Shown here: positions 34,077-42,154 of the stretch, piece by piece
Layout of the letters: each line of letters begins with the position of its first letter
Position numbering within the stretch: the stretch's first letter is position 1
Origin: Antarctobacter sediminis
Lineage (GTDB): Bacteria > Pseudomonadota > Alphaproteobacteria > Rhodobacterales > Rhodobacteraceae
Length of the DNA stretch: 64,000 nt
Reading direction: 5' to 3'
Assembly (NCBI RefSeq): GCF_019218285.1
Contig: NZ_JAHUZG010000002.1
Span: forward strand, 558,001 to 622,000
Made by a program: the position numbers and the translations under genes
The notes under the pieces: generated by a model
What the model was told of the DNA's origin: nothing
Database searches by the model: none
Seen by the model: the letters and a program-made list of their open reading frames with translations, nothing else

Positions 34077-34295
34077 ATGGCAAACGTTCACACAGCAATC
34101 GCCGCTCCCAGCGGCAACATCTTCGGAGCTTTCTTCACGAAGCTTTTCAACGGTCTGGTTTCCATCGCCGAAGCCAACAGCCGCGTGCGCACTGTCGAAC
34201 GGCTGAACGCGATGTCCGACGCCGAGCTGGCCCAGATGGGTATCCAGCGCGCTGACATCGTGCGCCACGTGTTCCGCGACAGCTTTTACATCTGA
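34077..34295 (+). CDS. DUF1127 family small protein
   Basis: This 72-residue protein has a hydrophobic N-terminal helix (NIFGAFFTKLFNGLVSIAEAN) and then the DUF1127 core (VRTVERLNAMSDAELAQMGI, RADIVRHVFRDSFYI). It matches the family in length and pattern. These proteins are common in Rhodobacterales and have been linked to RNA binding and nutrient stress. GAGGAGT lies six bases before the ATG. It is divergent from phnC with 247 bases between, so a shared phosphate response is conceivable but unproven. Confidence 0.88.
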   Translation: MANVHTAIAAPSGNIFGAFFTKLFNGLVSIAEANSRVRTVERLNAMSDAELAQMGIQRADIVRHVFRDSFYI

Positions 34296-34310
34296 TCCAG
34301 ACCACAGTCG

Positions 34311-34364
34311 CAGGCGGCATTCCCGCCTGACGAGTTGACCGCCGCGCTCCGCAAGGAGTGCGGC
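34311..34364. terminator. Two tandem hairpins between convergent genes
   Basis: CAGGCGG with CCGCCTG (34311-34329) is followed by GCCGCGCTCC with GGAGTGCGGC around GCAA (34341-34364). The second has one G-U pair. They separate the DUF1127 gene from the convergent gene ending at 34384. Confidence 0.7.
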
Positions 34365-34383
34365 GTCACTGTTTCCGGAGCGG

Positions 34384-34962
34384 TCAATTCCCGGCGCGGC
34401 GCATCATCATCTCGTGCACTGCCGCCATACCACGATCGGCCATCTCTGTGACTTCGGCCGCATGGGTCTGCAAGGCCGCGACCAGTTCCGGCGCACGCGC
34501 TGTCTGAACCACGACGATCCCCTCGTCCGTAATGTCGATCTCGGTCGCTATTTCATCGTGCCGGGCAAAGAAGACGTCCAGCGTCGGGCTTTGGATCATC
34601 ACCTTGGGGTCACGTCCCTCTTCGACGCGGGCAATCATGCCGGCCACATGGCTGACCAGCACATCCATCACAGCCGGATCACTGGAGAAAGTTACCGTGC
34701 GAATCCCGTCCGGCAGGTTTTCGACCCGCCGGTCGATCTTGGTAAAGTTGCGGAACATTACCGCCAGTTCGGCGCTTTCCTCCGGCGTTGCATCCAGACC
34801 GCGCAGGCCCGGCATATTGACCATGTCATGCCCTGTGCCGTCGGCCCCATGGTGCAGCCCCGCCCCTGCATGACCATGACCGGCCATCTGCGCGCCGGCA
34901 CCCGGCGCAAAAACAACGGCCCCACAAAGGCCGATCAGCGCCGCCCTTACAATCCCCGCCAT
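34384..34962 (-). CDS. Secreted protein with His/Met-rich N-terminal segment
   Basis: This 192-residue protein has a signal peptide (MAGIVRAALIGLCGAVVFAPGAGA). It is followed by about 25 residues crowded with histidine and methionine (AGHGHAGAGLHHGADGTGH, then DMVNMPGLRGLD). The rest is a predicted alpha/beta domain of no family that I know, ending HEMMMRRAGN. Such segments often bind copper or other soft metals in the periplasm. The start at 34962 was chosen at the signal peptide, with GGGAGAGG upstream. No metal transporter gene is next to it. Function unknown. Confidence 0.75.
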   Translation of the reverse strand: MAGIVRAALIGLCGAVVFAPGAGAQMAGHGHAGAGLHHGADGTGHDMVNMPGLRGLDATPEESAELAVMFRNFTKIDRRVENLPDGIRTVTFSSDPAVMDVLVSHVAGMIARVEEGRDPKVMIQSPTLDVFFARHDEIATEIDITDEGIVVVQTARAPELVAALQTHAAEVTEMADRGMAAVHEMMMRRAGN

Positions 34963-35042
34963 ATCGCCTCTCCCTTTGCCGAACCGATCGGATTCACATC
35001 TCGGTCTTACGATACGTCGGCTGATCCTCCGAACCAAATGGA

Positions 35043-35068
35043 AAAGGCCGCCCCGGGGGACGGCCTTT
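35043..35068 (-). terminator. Rho-independent terminator of rpsD
   Basis: AAAGGCCG (35043-35050) and CGGCCTTT (35061-35068) pair around a GC-rich loop that extends the stem. On the minus strand the stem runs into TTTTC. It lies 41 bases past the rpsD stop. Confidence 0.8.
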
Positions 35069-35108
35069 CCAGATTCCTGTCGGAGGCAGGCCCGGGGCCT
35101 GCATGCAC

Positions 35109-35729
35109 TTAGTTCTGTGCGTAGTATTCGATGACGAGGTTCGGTTCCATCACCACGGCGTAAGGCACATCGCCCAGCTGCGGGGTGCGGACGAAGGTTG
35201 CGGTCATCTTGGAGTGATCCGCTTCGATATAGTCCGGAACATCACGCTCGGGCAGCTGGGTTGCTTCCAGCAGGGCTGCCATTTGCTTGGACTTCTCGCG
35301 CACCTCGATAACGTCGCCTTCCTTGACGCGGTACGAGGGGATGTTCACGCGCTTGCCGTTCACCAGAACGTGGCCGTGGTTCACGAACTGACGGGCTGCG
35401 AAGACGGTCGGCACGAATTTCGCGCGGTACACGACGGCGTCCAGACGACGCTCGAGCAGGCCGATCAGGTTTTCACCGGTGTCGCCCTTCAGACGCTCGG
35501 CTTCGGCGTAGATGCGGCGGAACTGCTTTTCGGTCATGTCGCCGTAGTAGCCCTTGAGCTTCTGCTTGGCGCGAAGCTGCAGACCGAAGTCGGACATCTT
35601 GGCCTTGCGGCGCTGACCGTGCTGGCCCGGGCCGTATTCGCGGCGGTTGACGGGCGACTTTGCGCGGCCCCAGATGTTCTCGCCCATGCGGCGGTCGATT
35701 TTGTACTTGGCAGACGTGCGTTTGGTCAC
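35109..35729 (-). CDS. rpsD: 30S ribosomal protein S4
   Basis: This 206-residue primary 16S rRNA binder has the usual [20 protein letters not shown] opening, the HQGQRR-like motif (here [13 protein letters not shown]) and the S4 domain ([15 protein letters not shown]..., [17 protein letters not shown]). The start is GTG at 35729 with AGGAGA seven bases upstream. A 56-codon longer frame is rejected because S4 is 205-206 residues in relatives. S4 normally sits alone in Rhodobacterales, as here. It may regulate its own leader. Confidence 0.97.
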   Translation of the reverse strand: MTKRTSAKYKIDRRMGENIWGRAKSPVNRREYGPGQHGQRRKAKMSDFGLQLRAKQKLKGYYGDMTEKQFRRIYAEAERLKGDTGENLIGLLERRLDAVVYRAKFVPTVFAARQFVNHGHVLVNGKRVNIPSYRVKEGDVIEVREKSKQMAALLEATQLPERDVPDYIEADHSKMTATFVRTPQLGDVPYAVVMEPNLVIEYYAQN

Positions 35730-35966
35730 GGCTGATCTCCTTCGTTCAGGTTTCGAAGGGCGTTGTCCTCTTTCCGGATTAGGCCGGAGCGACAGGCATC
35801 CCCTTGCGGGGGCCACCAACACCAATGAAGCGGCGCTTATACAGGCGGAACCACGGCTGTCAAGCGGCCTCGCCGGGGCGCGTACAATTTGAACCAAACC
35901 GGAACATTAACAATTGTTTCACACCTCGGGTCGCAAATAGGGCAGGACCACGGCACGGAGGCGGAA

Positions 35967-36794
35967 GTGGCGAAATCGGCAGCATTCGACGGTGGCGCGC
36001 GCAATGCGTTGGAACATGCAGTCATGACGCGCGACAAGTCCGTCATGGAGATGGTTCGGCAGTCGATCCAGCACAGGCAGGTCATGCTGGCCTATCAACC
36101 CGTGATGCAGGCGCAGGCACAGGACCGCACCGCCTTTTACGAAGGGTTGATCCGCGTTCTCGACGAAACCGGGCGGGTGATCCCGGCGTCCGAATTCATC
36201 GAAACGGTCGAAGATACGGAATACGGGCGCATCCTTGATTGCATCGCTCTGGAAAAGGGGCTGGCAGAACTGGGTCAGGTGCCGGGGCTGCGCCTGTCCA
36301 TCAACATGTCGGCCCGGTCTATCGGTTACAAGAAATGGATGCGCATCCTGAATCGCGGGCTGGATCAGGATGCCACCATCGCGGAACGCCTGATTCTCGA
36401 AATCACCGAAAGCTCGGCCATGCTGGTGCCTGAACTTGTGGTCAGCTTCATGGACGATCTGCAACGCCGGGGAATCACCTTTGCGATTGATGATTTCGGC
36501 GCCGGCTACACGGCCCTGCGACACTTCAAGGAATTCCGCTTTGATGTGCTCAAGATCGATGGCCAGTTCTGCGATGGCGTCGCGGCCGACCCTGACAATC
36601 AGGTTCTGGTCGGGGCAATGGTAAAAATTGCCGAACAATTCGACATGTTCACCGTCGCGGAAAAGGTCGAATCGCAGGACGATGCAGATTGCCTTGCCGC
36701 CTTGGGGATCGATTGTTTGCAGGGCTATCTCTTTGCCGCGCCCAGCGTGCGGCCGCCATGGCGGCAATCGGACGCCGACCGGCGCGCCGGTTGA
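35967..36794 (+). CDS. EAL-domain cyclic-di-GMP phosphodiesterase (stand-alone)
   Basis: This 275-residue protein consists of little more than one EAL domain, which would hydrolyse c-di-GMP. The signature EAL reads EGL (AFYEGLIRVLDETGR), keeping the metal-binding Glu. Other active-site residues are present: LSINMSARS, ILEITESSA, IDDFGAGYTAL, LKIDGQF, AEKVES and LQGYLFAAP. It should thus be active. There is no GGDEF or sensor domain. GTG at 35967 has GGAGG five bases upstream. An earlier TTG at 35889 lacks a site. Confidence 0.85.
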   Translation: MAKSAAFDGGARNALEHAVMTRDKSVMEMVRQSIQHRQVMLAYQPVMQAQAQDRTAFYEGLIRVLDETGRVIPASEFIETVEDTEYGRILDCIALEKGLAELGQVPGLRLSINMSARSIGYKKWMRILNRGLDQDATIAERLILEITESSAMLVPELVVSFMDDLQRRGITFAIDDFGAGYTALRHFKEFRFDVLKIDGQFCDGVAADPDNQVLVGAMVKIAEQFDMFTVAEKVESQDDADCLAALGIDCLQGYLFAAPSVRPPWRQSDADRRAG

Positions 36795-36974
36795 CCTCAT
36801 CGCGCCACGAATTGCATGCATATCCGCCATGCAACTTCGGGATGAGACACCCTGTCCGGTAGTTATGCTCCTGAGTTTCGGCTATTTCCCTTGCGACAAG
36901 CGAGGAAGAGAAGGGCCCGCAACCGGCGGATCCGCGTCTTTCTGTGAGGCTCCCGCTTGCCTGGAGGACAACAT

Positions 36975-38150
36975 ATGACCAACGTCGTTATCGCAAGTGC
37001 TGCCCGGACGGCTGTCGGCAGCTTTGGCGGTTCCTTTGCCAACACTCCGGCGCATGATCTTGGCGCTGCCGTCCTGGAAGCTCTGGTCGAGCGCGCCGGT
37101 GTCGCCAAAGAGGATGTGTCGGAAACCATCCTCGGCCAGGTGCTGACCGCGGCCCAGGGGCAGAACCCGGCACGCCAGGCGCATATCAACGCCGGCTTCG
37201 CCAAAGAAGCGGCTGCCTGGGGCATCAACCAGGTCTGCGGTTCGGGCCTGCGCGCGGTTGCGCTGGGCGCACAGCACATCATGTTGGGCGATGCCTCGAT
37301 CGTCGCCGCCGGCGGCCAGGAAAACATGACCCTTTCGCCCCACGCCGCGCACCTGCGCGCCGGTCACAAGATGGGCGACATGAAATACATCGACACGATG
37401 ATCCGCGACGGCCTGTGGGATGCCTTCAATGGCTACCACATGGGCCAGACCGCTGAGAACGTGGCGGACCAGTGGCAGATCACCCGCGAAATGCAGGATG
37501 AATTCGCCGTTGCATCGCAGAACAAGGCCGAAGCCGCCCAAAAGGCAGGCAAGTTCGACGACGAGGTGATTCCCTTCACCGTGAAAACCCGCAAGGGCGA
37601 CATTCTTGTCAACAAGGATGAATACATCCGCCACGGTGCCACCATCGAAGCCATGCAGAAACTGCGCCCGGCCTTCACCAAGGACGGGTCGGTCACAGCC
37701 GCCAACGCATCGGGCCTGAACGACGGCGCGGCCGGTGCCCTGCTGATGTCCGCGGATGAGGCGGAAAAGCGCGGCATCGAACCGCTGGCGCGTATTGCCT
37801 CTTACGCGACCGCCGGTCTGGATCCGTCGATCATGGGCGTCGGCCCGATCTACGCCTCGCGCAAGGCGCTGGATAAAGCCGGCTGGAAGGTCGAGGATCT
37901 CGACCTTGTCGAAGCAAACGAAGCCTTCGCCGCTCAGGCCTGCGCCGTGAACAAGGACATGGGCTGGGATCCGGCCATCGTGAACGTCAACGGCGGCGCA
38001 ATCGCCATCGGCCACCCGATCGGCGCTTCGGGCGCGCGCGTGCTGAACACCCTTTTGTTCGAGATGAAGCGCCGCAACGCCAAGAAAGGCCTCGCCACGC
38101 TGTGCATCGGCGGCGGCATGGGCGTCGCTCTTTGCGTGGAGCGCCCGTAA
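36975..38150 (+). CDS. phaA: Acetyl-CoA acetyltransferase (PHB thiolase)
   Basis: This 391-residue biosynthetic thiolase condenses two acetyl-CoA to acetoacetyl-CoA, the first step of polyhydroxybutyrate synthesis. The nucleophilic cysteine is in [15 protein letters not shown] near residue 88. The catalytic histidine is in [14 protein letters not shown], and the second cysteine in [14 protein letters not shown] at the end. GGAGG stands six bases upstream of the ATG at 36975. phaB follows 178 bases later but past a strong terminator and an operator-like region, so the pair is not a simple operon. Confidence 0.96.
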   Translation: MTNVVIASAARTAVGSFGGSFANTPAHDLGAAVLEALVERAGVAKEDVSETILGQVLTAAQGQNPARQAHINAGFAKEAAAWGINQVCGSGLRAVALGAQHIMLGDASIVAAGGQENMTLSPHAAHLRAGHKMGDMKYIDTMIRDGLWDAFNGYHMGQTAENVADQWQITREMQDEFAVASQNKAEAAQKAGKFDDEVIPFTVKTRKGDILVNKDEYIRHGATIEAMQKLRPAFTKDGSVTAANASGLNDGAAGALLMSADEAEKRGIEPLARIASYATAGLDPSIMGVGPIYASRKALDKAGWKVEDLDLVEANEAFAAQACAVNKDMGWDPAIVNVNGGAIAIGHPIGASGARVLNTLLFEMKRRNAKKGLATLCIGGGMGVALCVERP

Positions 38151-38170
38151 GGCTCGCGGAACCGCATATC

Positions 38171-38194
38171 AGGGGCGTCCTGCGGGGCGCCCCT
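38171..38194 (+). terminator. Rho-independent terminator after phaA
   Basis: AGGGGCG (38171-38177) pairs with CGCCCCT (38188-38194), and a run of seven T follows (38194-38200). It lies 20 bases past the phaA stop. Confidence 0.85.
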
Positions 38195-38248
38195 TTTTTT
38201 GGCCAGATTTCGGCCCCACCCCGGGTCCACCGAAAAAACCGCCAAGTC

Positions 38249-38296
38249 TGCGCAATTATGTTGCGCAACCCAAACCACAAAGGTAACGAAGTTACC
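38249..38296 (+). promoter_or_regulatory. Operator-like repeats upstream of phaB
   Basis: TGCGCAA occurs twice 13 bases apart (38249-38255 and 38262-38268), the second inside the palindrome GTTGCGCAAC (38260-38269). GGTAAC-GAA-GTTACC (38282-38296) is a further perfect inverted repeat just before the ribosome binding site. PhaR of Paracoccus and relatives is known to bind TGC...GCA palindromes near phasin and PHB genes, so the first element is a candidate PhaR site. Confidence 0.5.
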
Positions 38297-38327
38297 AACG
38301 ACGGACAGTAGAACTGGAGGAACTCTC

Positions 38328-39053
38328 ATGGCACGTGTAGCACTCGTCACCGGCGGCAGCCGCGGTATCGGCGAAGCCATTTCCAAGGCACTCAAGGCAG
38401 AAGGTTACGAGGTCGCCGCGACCTATGCCGGCAACGATGAAAAGGCCGCCGCCTTCACCGAAGCCACGGGCATCAAGACCTACAAGTGGAACGTGGCCGA
38501 CTATGACGCCTCGAAGGCAGGCATCGCACAGGTCGAAGCTGATCTTGGCCCGATCGACGTGGTAGTCGCCAATGCCGGCATCACCCGCGACGCGGCCTTT
38601 CACAAGATGACCCCGGACATGTGGAAAGAGGTGGTCGACACCAACCTGACCGGCGTTTTCAACACCGTGCACCCGGTGTGGCCCGGCATGCGTGAGCGCG
38701 GCTTTGGCCGCATCATCGTGATCTCTTCTATCAACGGCCAAAAAGGTCAGATGGGTCAGGTCAACTATGCGGCCACCAAGGCGGGCGATCTGGGCATCGT
38801 GAAATCGCTGGCACAGGAAGGCGCCCGCAAAGGCATCACCGCCAATGCGATCTGCCCCGGCTACATCGGCACCGAAATGGTCCGCGCGATTCCCGAGAAA
38901 GTCCTGAACGACGTCATCATCCCGCAGATCCCCGCAGGACGTCTGGGCGAGCCCGAGGAAATCGCGCGCTGCGTGACCTTCCTTGCCTCGGATGACGCCG
39001 GCTTTATCAACGGTTCGACCATCTCGGCCAACGGCGCTCAGTTCTTCGTCTGA
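38328..39053 (+). CDS. phaB: Acetoacetyl-CoA reductase
   Basis: This 241-residue short-chain dehydrogenase reduces acetoacetyl-CoA to (R)-3-hydroxybutyryl-CoA with NADPH for PHB. The cofactor motif VTGGSRGIGEAI is at residues 7-18. NAGITRD is near 81, the catalytic Ser is in VISSINGQKGQMGQ, and YAATK follows it. The start at 38328 has GGAGG seven bases upstream. The polymerase gene phaC is not in this window, as is usual in Rhodobacterales, where it lies elsewhere with phaZ, phaP and phaR. Confidence 0.96.
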   Translation: MARVALVTGGSRGIGEAISKALKAEGYEVAATYAGNDEKAAAFTEATGIKTYKWNVADYDASKAGIAQVEADLGPIDVVVANAGITRDAAFHKMTPDMWKEVVDTNLTGVFNTVHPVWPGMRERGFGRIIVISSINGQKGQMGQVNYAATKAGDLGIVKSLAQEGARKGITANAICPGYIGTEMVRAIPEKVLNDVIIPQIPAGRLGEPEEIARCVTFLASDDAGFINGSTISANGAQFFV

Positions 39054-39081
39054 TCGACCGTTAACCTGATTATCAAAAGCT

Positions 39082-39116
39082 AAAGGGGCGCGTGGTTGAA
39101 TCCATGCGGCCCTTTT
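39082..39116 (+). terminator. Terminator after phaB
   Basis: AAAGGGGCGC and GCGGCCCTTT pair with one internal mismatch around a 15-base loop, followed by TCTCTTT. It ends 63 bases past the phaB stop. Confidence 0.6.
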
Positions 39117-39174
39117 CTCTTTATAGGTTACCTTGTCAGGGCAGTCGGCGGACTGCACCAACAAGGAGACAGCA

Positions 39175-39492
39175 ATGAAAAAGACACTGACCTGCATGGC
39201 CCTTGCGTTAACCCTGGGCCAGGGGCCCGCCCCGGCGACCGCGCAATCCACCGAAGCCTACCTTGGAGCGATCTGGCTGTTCGGCGGCAATTTCTGCCCG
39301 GTTGGCACCAGGGAAGCAAATGGACAGATCCTCTCGATCAGCGAATATTCGGCGTTGTTCGCCCTGTTCGGGGTTCAATACGGTGGCGACGGTCGCACCA
39401 CCTTTGCCCTTCCCGACATGACCAGCATGGTGCCCAGCCAAGGCGGAAAATACTGCGTGAACATTCGAGGCGTGTTCCCTTCCCGATCGTGA
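39175..39492 (+). CDS. Small secreted tail-collar domain protein
   Basis: This 105-residue protein has a signal peptide (MKKTLTCMALALTLGQGPAPATAQ). A phage tail Collar domain follows, with AYLGAIWLFGGNFCPVGT, then LFGVQYGGDGRTTFALPDM. This domain normally forms part of phage tail fibre tips or of longer secreted proteins. Here it makes up the whole mature protein and ends in a short tail with two cysteines. GGAGA lies upstream of the ATG. No phage genes are near. It follows phaB by 121 bases past a terminator. Export to the periplasm or surface is likely, but the role is unknown. Confidence 0.82.
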   Translation: MKKTLTCMALALTLGQGPAPATAQSTEAYLGAIWLFGGNFCPVGTREANGQILSISEYSALFALFGVQYGGDGRTTFALPDMTSMVPSQGGKYCVNIRGVFPSRS

Positions 39493-39524
39493 TCTGACGC
39501 GTCGGAACGGAATCCCCAAAATAT

Positions 39525-39559
39525 AAGCGCCTCCGGAGCCTGACGGTTCGGAGGCGCTT
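39525..39559. terminator. Bidirectional 11-bp hairpin
   Basis: AAGCGCCTCCG (39525-39535) and CGGAGGCGCTT (39549-39559) are perfect complements with a 13-base loop, between the collar gene and the small minus-strand ORF. T-rich sequence on the far side is short (TTGTTG). Confidence 0.75.
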
Positions 39560-39606
39560 GTTGCCCGGACTAGACCGGCGGGAGCGGGGAGACTCGCGGC
39601 CTGCGG

Positions 39607-39720
39607 TCAGCGACGCCAGGCGAAAACCATCTGCCAAAGGCCAGAGACAAGGGCTCCGCGCGCATCATGCGCGGCACGGATGGCATCGCGGTGACGCATA
39701 TCGATGGCAGATTCGAACAT
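39607..39720 (-). CDS. 37-residue basic amphipathic peptide
   Basis: The peptide begins MFESAIDMRHRDAIRAAHDA and ends with GLWQMVFAWRR. It looks like one long amphipathic helix with aromatic residues and a basic end, similar in style to very short DUF1127-type proteins of Rhodobacterales. GAGGA lies six bases upstream of the ATG at 39720. It is divergent from the LysR gene at 39831 with 110 bases between, the classical layout of a LysR regulator and its target. It is bounded downstream by a strong hairpin. Gene callers will miss it because of length. Confidence 0.55.
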   Translation of the reverse strand: MFESAIDMRHRDAIRAAHDARGALVSGLWQMVFAWRR

Positions 39721-39830
39721 TGAAGTCCTCGTAGGGTAAGCAATCCTTGATATTCGTTAGGATAGTCAGGCGGGTGACCGACGACAAACGAGACTTTTCA
39801 GGCGGTCAGTTAAGATATACTTATGTATCC

Positions 39831-40778
39831 ATGTCCGACAGACTGCCCCCTCTGACCGCCCTGCGCGCTTTTGAAGTTGCTGCGCGCCACTTGTCCTTTG
39901 CCAAGGCAGCGGATGAATTGAACGTGACACCCGCCGCCCTGTCCTTTCAGATAAAGAACCTCGAAGAGCATCTGGGCGCGCCGTTGTTTCACCGCCTGAA
40001 CCGGGCTGTCGAACTGACAGAGGCCGGTCGCATCCTTGCCCCCGGAGCCACGCAGGGGTTTGAACGGTTGATGACGGCATGGCGTGCAGCGCGCAGGTTG
40101 CAGGACACCGGCAAGCTGACCGTGACCGCAGGGCCGGCATTTACGGCCAAATGCCTTGCACCTCGGCTATATGGGTTTGCGCAGGCCCACCCCGAGATCG
40201 AACTGCGGTTCATCGCCGGATTGCGCATGATGGATTTCGACCGGGACGAGATCGATGTGGCGATCCGCTACGGATATGGCCGCGATCAAGGGCTGTACAG
40301 CGCACATTTCCTCGACGAAGGCATCACCCCCATGATGCGCCCCGAACTTGCGGCGCAATATCCGACACCTGAAAGCCTGTTGGACGCACCGCTGCTGCAC
40401 GATGCCTCACATGATTTCATGGATCCGCCCGCCGGATGGCGCCAATGGTTCAACGCCTGCGGAATCGATCAGGTCCCAACGCCGGCCGCAAGATTTTCAC
40501 AGGCCGATCACGCGCTGGACGCCACGCTGGCAGGCAGTGGCGTCGTACTTTCCCGCACTTCCCTGGCGCAGCGATCACTTGCCTCCGGGCAATTGGTCGC
40601 GCCCTATAAGATCGCGCTGACCACCTCGGCCCGATTCCGGTTTCTTTGCGTGAAGGGGACGGAAAGCCGACCTCAGATCGCTGCTTTCCGGGACTGGCTC
40701 TTTTCAGAGATCAGGGCATTGCCGACAGGCCTTGATGGCAAAACGCTGATTTCCGTCGAAGACCTGTCCCAAGCGTGA
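39831..40778 (+). CDS. LysR-type transcriptional regulator (GcvA-like)
   Basis: This 315-residue regulator has the helix-turn-helix TALRAFEVAARHLSFAKAADEL, then VTPAALSFQIKNLEEHLG, and an effector domain from about residue 95 (LTVTAGPAFTAKCLAPRL). It belongs to the GcvA/DSD activator branch. The ATG at 39831 gives the standard MSDRLPPLTALRAFE opening. A frame 28 codons longer is rejected. The divergent neighbour is a 37-residue peptide gene. The effector is unknown. Confidence 0.9.
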   Translation: MSDRLPPLTALRAFEVAARHLSFAKAADELNVTPAALSFQIKNLEEHLGAPLFHRLNRAVELTEAGRILAPGATQGFERLMTAWRAARRLQDTGKLTVTAGPAFTAKCLAPRLYGFAQAHPEIELRFIAGLRMMDFDRDEIDVAIRYGYGRDQGLYSAHFLDEGITPMMRPELAAQYPTPESLLDAPLLHDASHDFMDPPAGWRQWFNACGIDQVPTPAARFSQADHALDATLAGSGVVLSRTSLAQRSLASGQLVAPYKIALTTSARFRFLCVKGTESRPQIAAFRDWLFSEIRALPTGLDGKTLISVEDLSQA

Positions 40779-40830
40779 AAGACGGGGCACCTTGGCCGCG
40801 TCGCGCCGGGACAGGCCCCCAAAAGCGCGG

Positions 40831-41007
40831 TTACATAACCGTTTGCGGCGACAGCCGCGTGATCTCTTCCTTGATCCTCAGCTTCTGTTTTTTCAGATCC
40901 GCAATATGCAGGTCATCAGTTCCCGGGGCGCGCTGCGCCTCTTCCACAGCCTCCGACAGGGCGTGATGCTTCTTTTTCAGTTCCTGCAGGTGCGAACTCA
41001 AGCTCAT
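40831..41007 (-). CDS. YdcH/DUF465 family small coiled-coil protein
   Basis: This 58-residue protein begins MSLSSHLQELKKKHHALSEA, with VEEAQRAPGTDDLHIADLKK and a C-terminal KQKLRIKEEI helix. It is the two-helix DUF465 fold, with the turn at Pro-Gly and a standard length. Its function is unknown; some copies are expressed under stress. GGAGG lies seven bases before the ATG at 41007. It lies between the LysR gene (convergent) and the TrmN6-like gene. Confidence 0.88.
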   Translation of the reverse strand: MSLSSHLQELKKKHHALSEAVEEAQRAPGTDDLHIADLKKQKLRIKEEITRLSPQTVM

Positions 41008-41112
41008 GGGATCCTCCTTTCAGATGATGAGACTCTCAGTGCATCACAGAATTTCTCTCAAGTCACGCTGCGGGTGCATCATGAATTCACAAAAATGTAA
41101 CAGAGATATAGG

Positions 41113-41895
41113 TCACTTCACCGATGCCGGAAATTCCAGCGCCGCACCGCGCATCATGATTGCCTCAAAGCGGTCCGTGTAGCGGTTGCCCGGCTCTTCG
41201 TGACGATCACCAGAATGAATCACCGCGCCCGCGTGAAAGCGGAACGGCGCGCGCCCTTCCTTGCGGCCCCGCACCAGAACAAGGCGCGGCGCACGCCCCA
41301 AGCGCGGCAGCAACGGAAAAAGTTCGATCGCGCCCAACCGCCCCTGCATCGCAACCAGCAGATCCGGCAACCGCTCGGCCCGCTGGATGAAGGTGGCATA
41401 GCCCTTGGGCTTCAGCCGCTTGGCCGCGCATGTGACCCAATCCGTCAGCGGCGTGTCGCCGGCCAACGCGATTTCCCGCCCGCTTTCCTCGGCCTCGATC
41501 CGCTTGCCCGCCTCAAAGTAGGGCGGATTGGCAAACACATGGTCAAAGCTCTGCGCCCTGAGCTGTGGCGGCGGTTCAGACAGGTTGCCCGTCCAGATCT
41601 CGCCTTCAAGCTTGTTCAGGGTCAGGTTCTGGCGCGCCAATGCGGCATAGCCCGGCTGCAATTCCAGCCCCGTCAAGCGCAATCCCGGAACCCGGATGCC
41701 AAGGCAACACAGGCCCGGCCCGGCCCCGCATCCCAATTCCAGAACGCTTTGCCCCGGTACGGCTGCCACGGCGGCAGCCAGAACCACCGGATCGGTGCCC
41801 GCGCGATAGCCGTCCCTTGGTTGCAACAGGCGCACCTTGCCGCCCAGCATCGCATCCTCGGTCAGCGCGTCCGCGGAAAAGGGCTCAGCCCTCAA
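41113..41895 (-). CDS. TrmN6-like tRNA1(Val) adenine-N6 methyltransferase
   Basis: This SAM-dependent methyltransferase has up to 260 residues. It has VLELGCGAGPGLCCLGIR (motif I) near residue 52, GLELQPGYAALARQN, and the base-flipping motif NPPYFE at about 125. This is the layout of YfiC/TrmN6, which modifies A37 of tRNA-Val in E. coli. An HemK-type role is less likely. The first in-frame start is TTG at 41895, inside the end of the DUF2007 gene. ATG at 41850 is an alternative that keeps the whole fold. It overlaps the DUF2007 gene by 11 bases if the TTG is used. Confidence 0.87.
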   Translation of the reverse strand: MRAEPFSADALTEDAMLGGKVRLLQPRDGYRAGTDPVVLAAAVAAVPGQSVLELGCGAGPGLCCLGIRVPGLRLTGLELQPGYAALARQNLTLNKLEGEIWTGNLSEPPPQLRAQSFDHVFANPPYFEAGKRIEAEESGREIALAGDTPLTDWVTCAAKRLKPKGYATFIQRAERLPDLLVAMQGRLGAIELFPLLPRLGRAPRLVLVRGRKEGRAPFRFHAGAVIHSGDRHEEPGNRYTDRFEAIMMRGAALEFPASVK

Positions 41896-42100
41896 AGTTC
41901 ACCCCGGCCTCGCGCAGCAGGCGCCGGGCCTGTTCGATCTGGTCGGCGCGTACCATCAGGCGCCGCGGCAGAATGCCTATGGAGCCCTCGAGTACGCTCA
42001 TGTTTACGTCCAGTTCAAAGCTGTCTATACCCTCCTCGTTCAGGAGGGTTCGGACCAGCGGGATCAACGTGATGTCGTTTGTGCGCAAGAGCTCTTCCAT
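41885..42100 (-). CDS. DUF2007 family small protein
   Basis: This 71-residue protein begins MEELLRTNDITLIPLVRTLL and continues NEEGIDSFELDVNMSVLEGS, the ferredoxin-like DUF2007 domain of putative signal-transducing proteins. Its partner is unknown. It is divergent from the prenyl synthase gene with 54 bases between, and its end overlaps the methyltransferase start. These two make a conserved pair in Rhodobacterales as far as I recall. A much longer frame in the same phase lies over the prenyl synthase gene and is a shadow. Confidence 0.88.
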   Translation of the reverse strand: MEELLRTNDITLIPLVRTLLNEEGIDSFELDVNMSVLEGSIGILPRRLMVRADQIEQARRLLREAGVNFEG

Positions 42101-42154
42101 GGTGGGGATGTAAGGACAAGGCCTACGGTTTGTCGAGCCTTGCACGGGAGTTTG

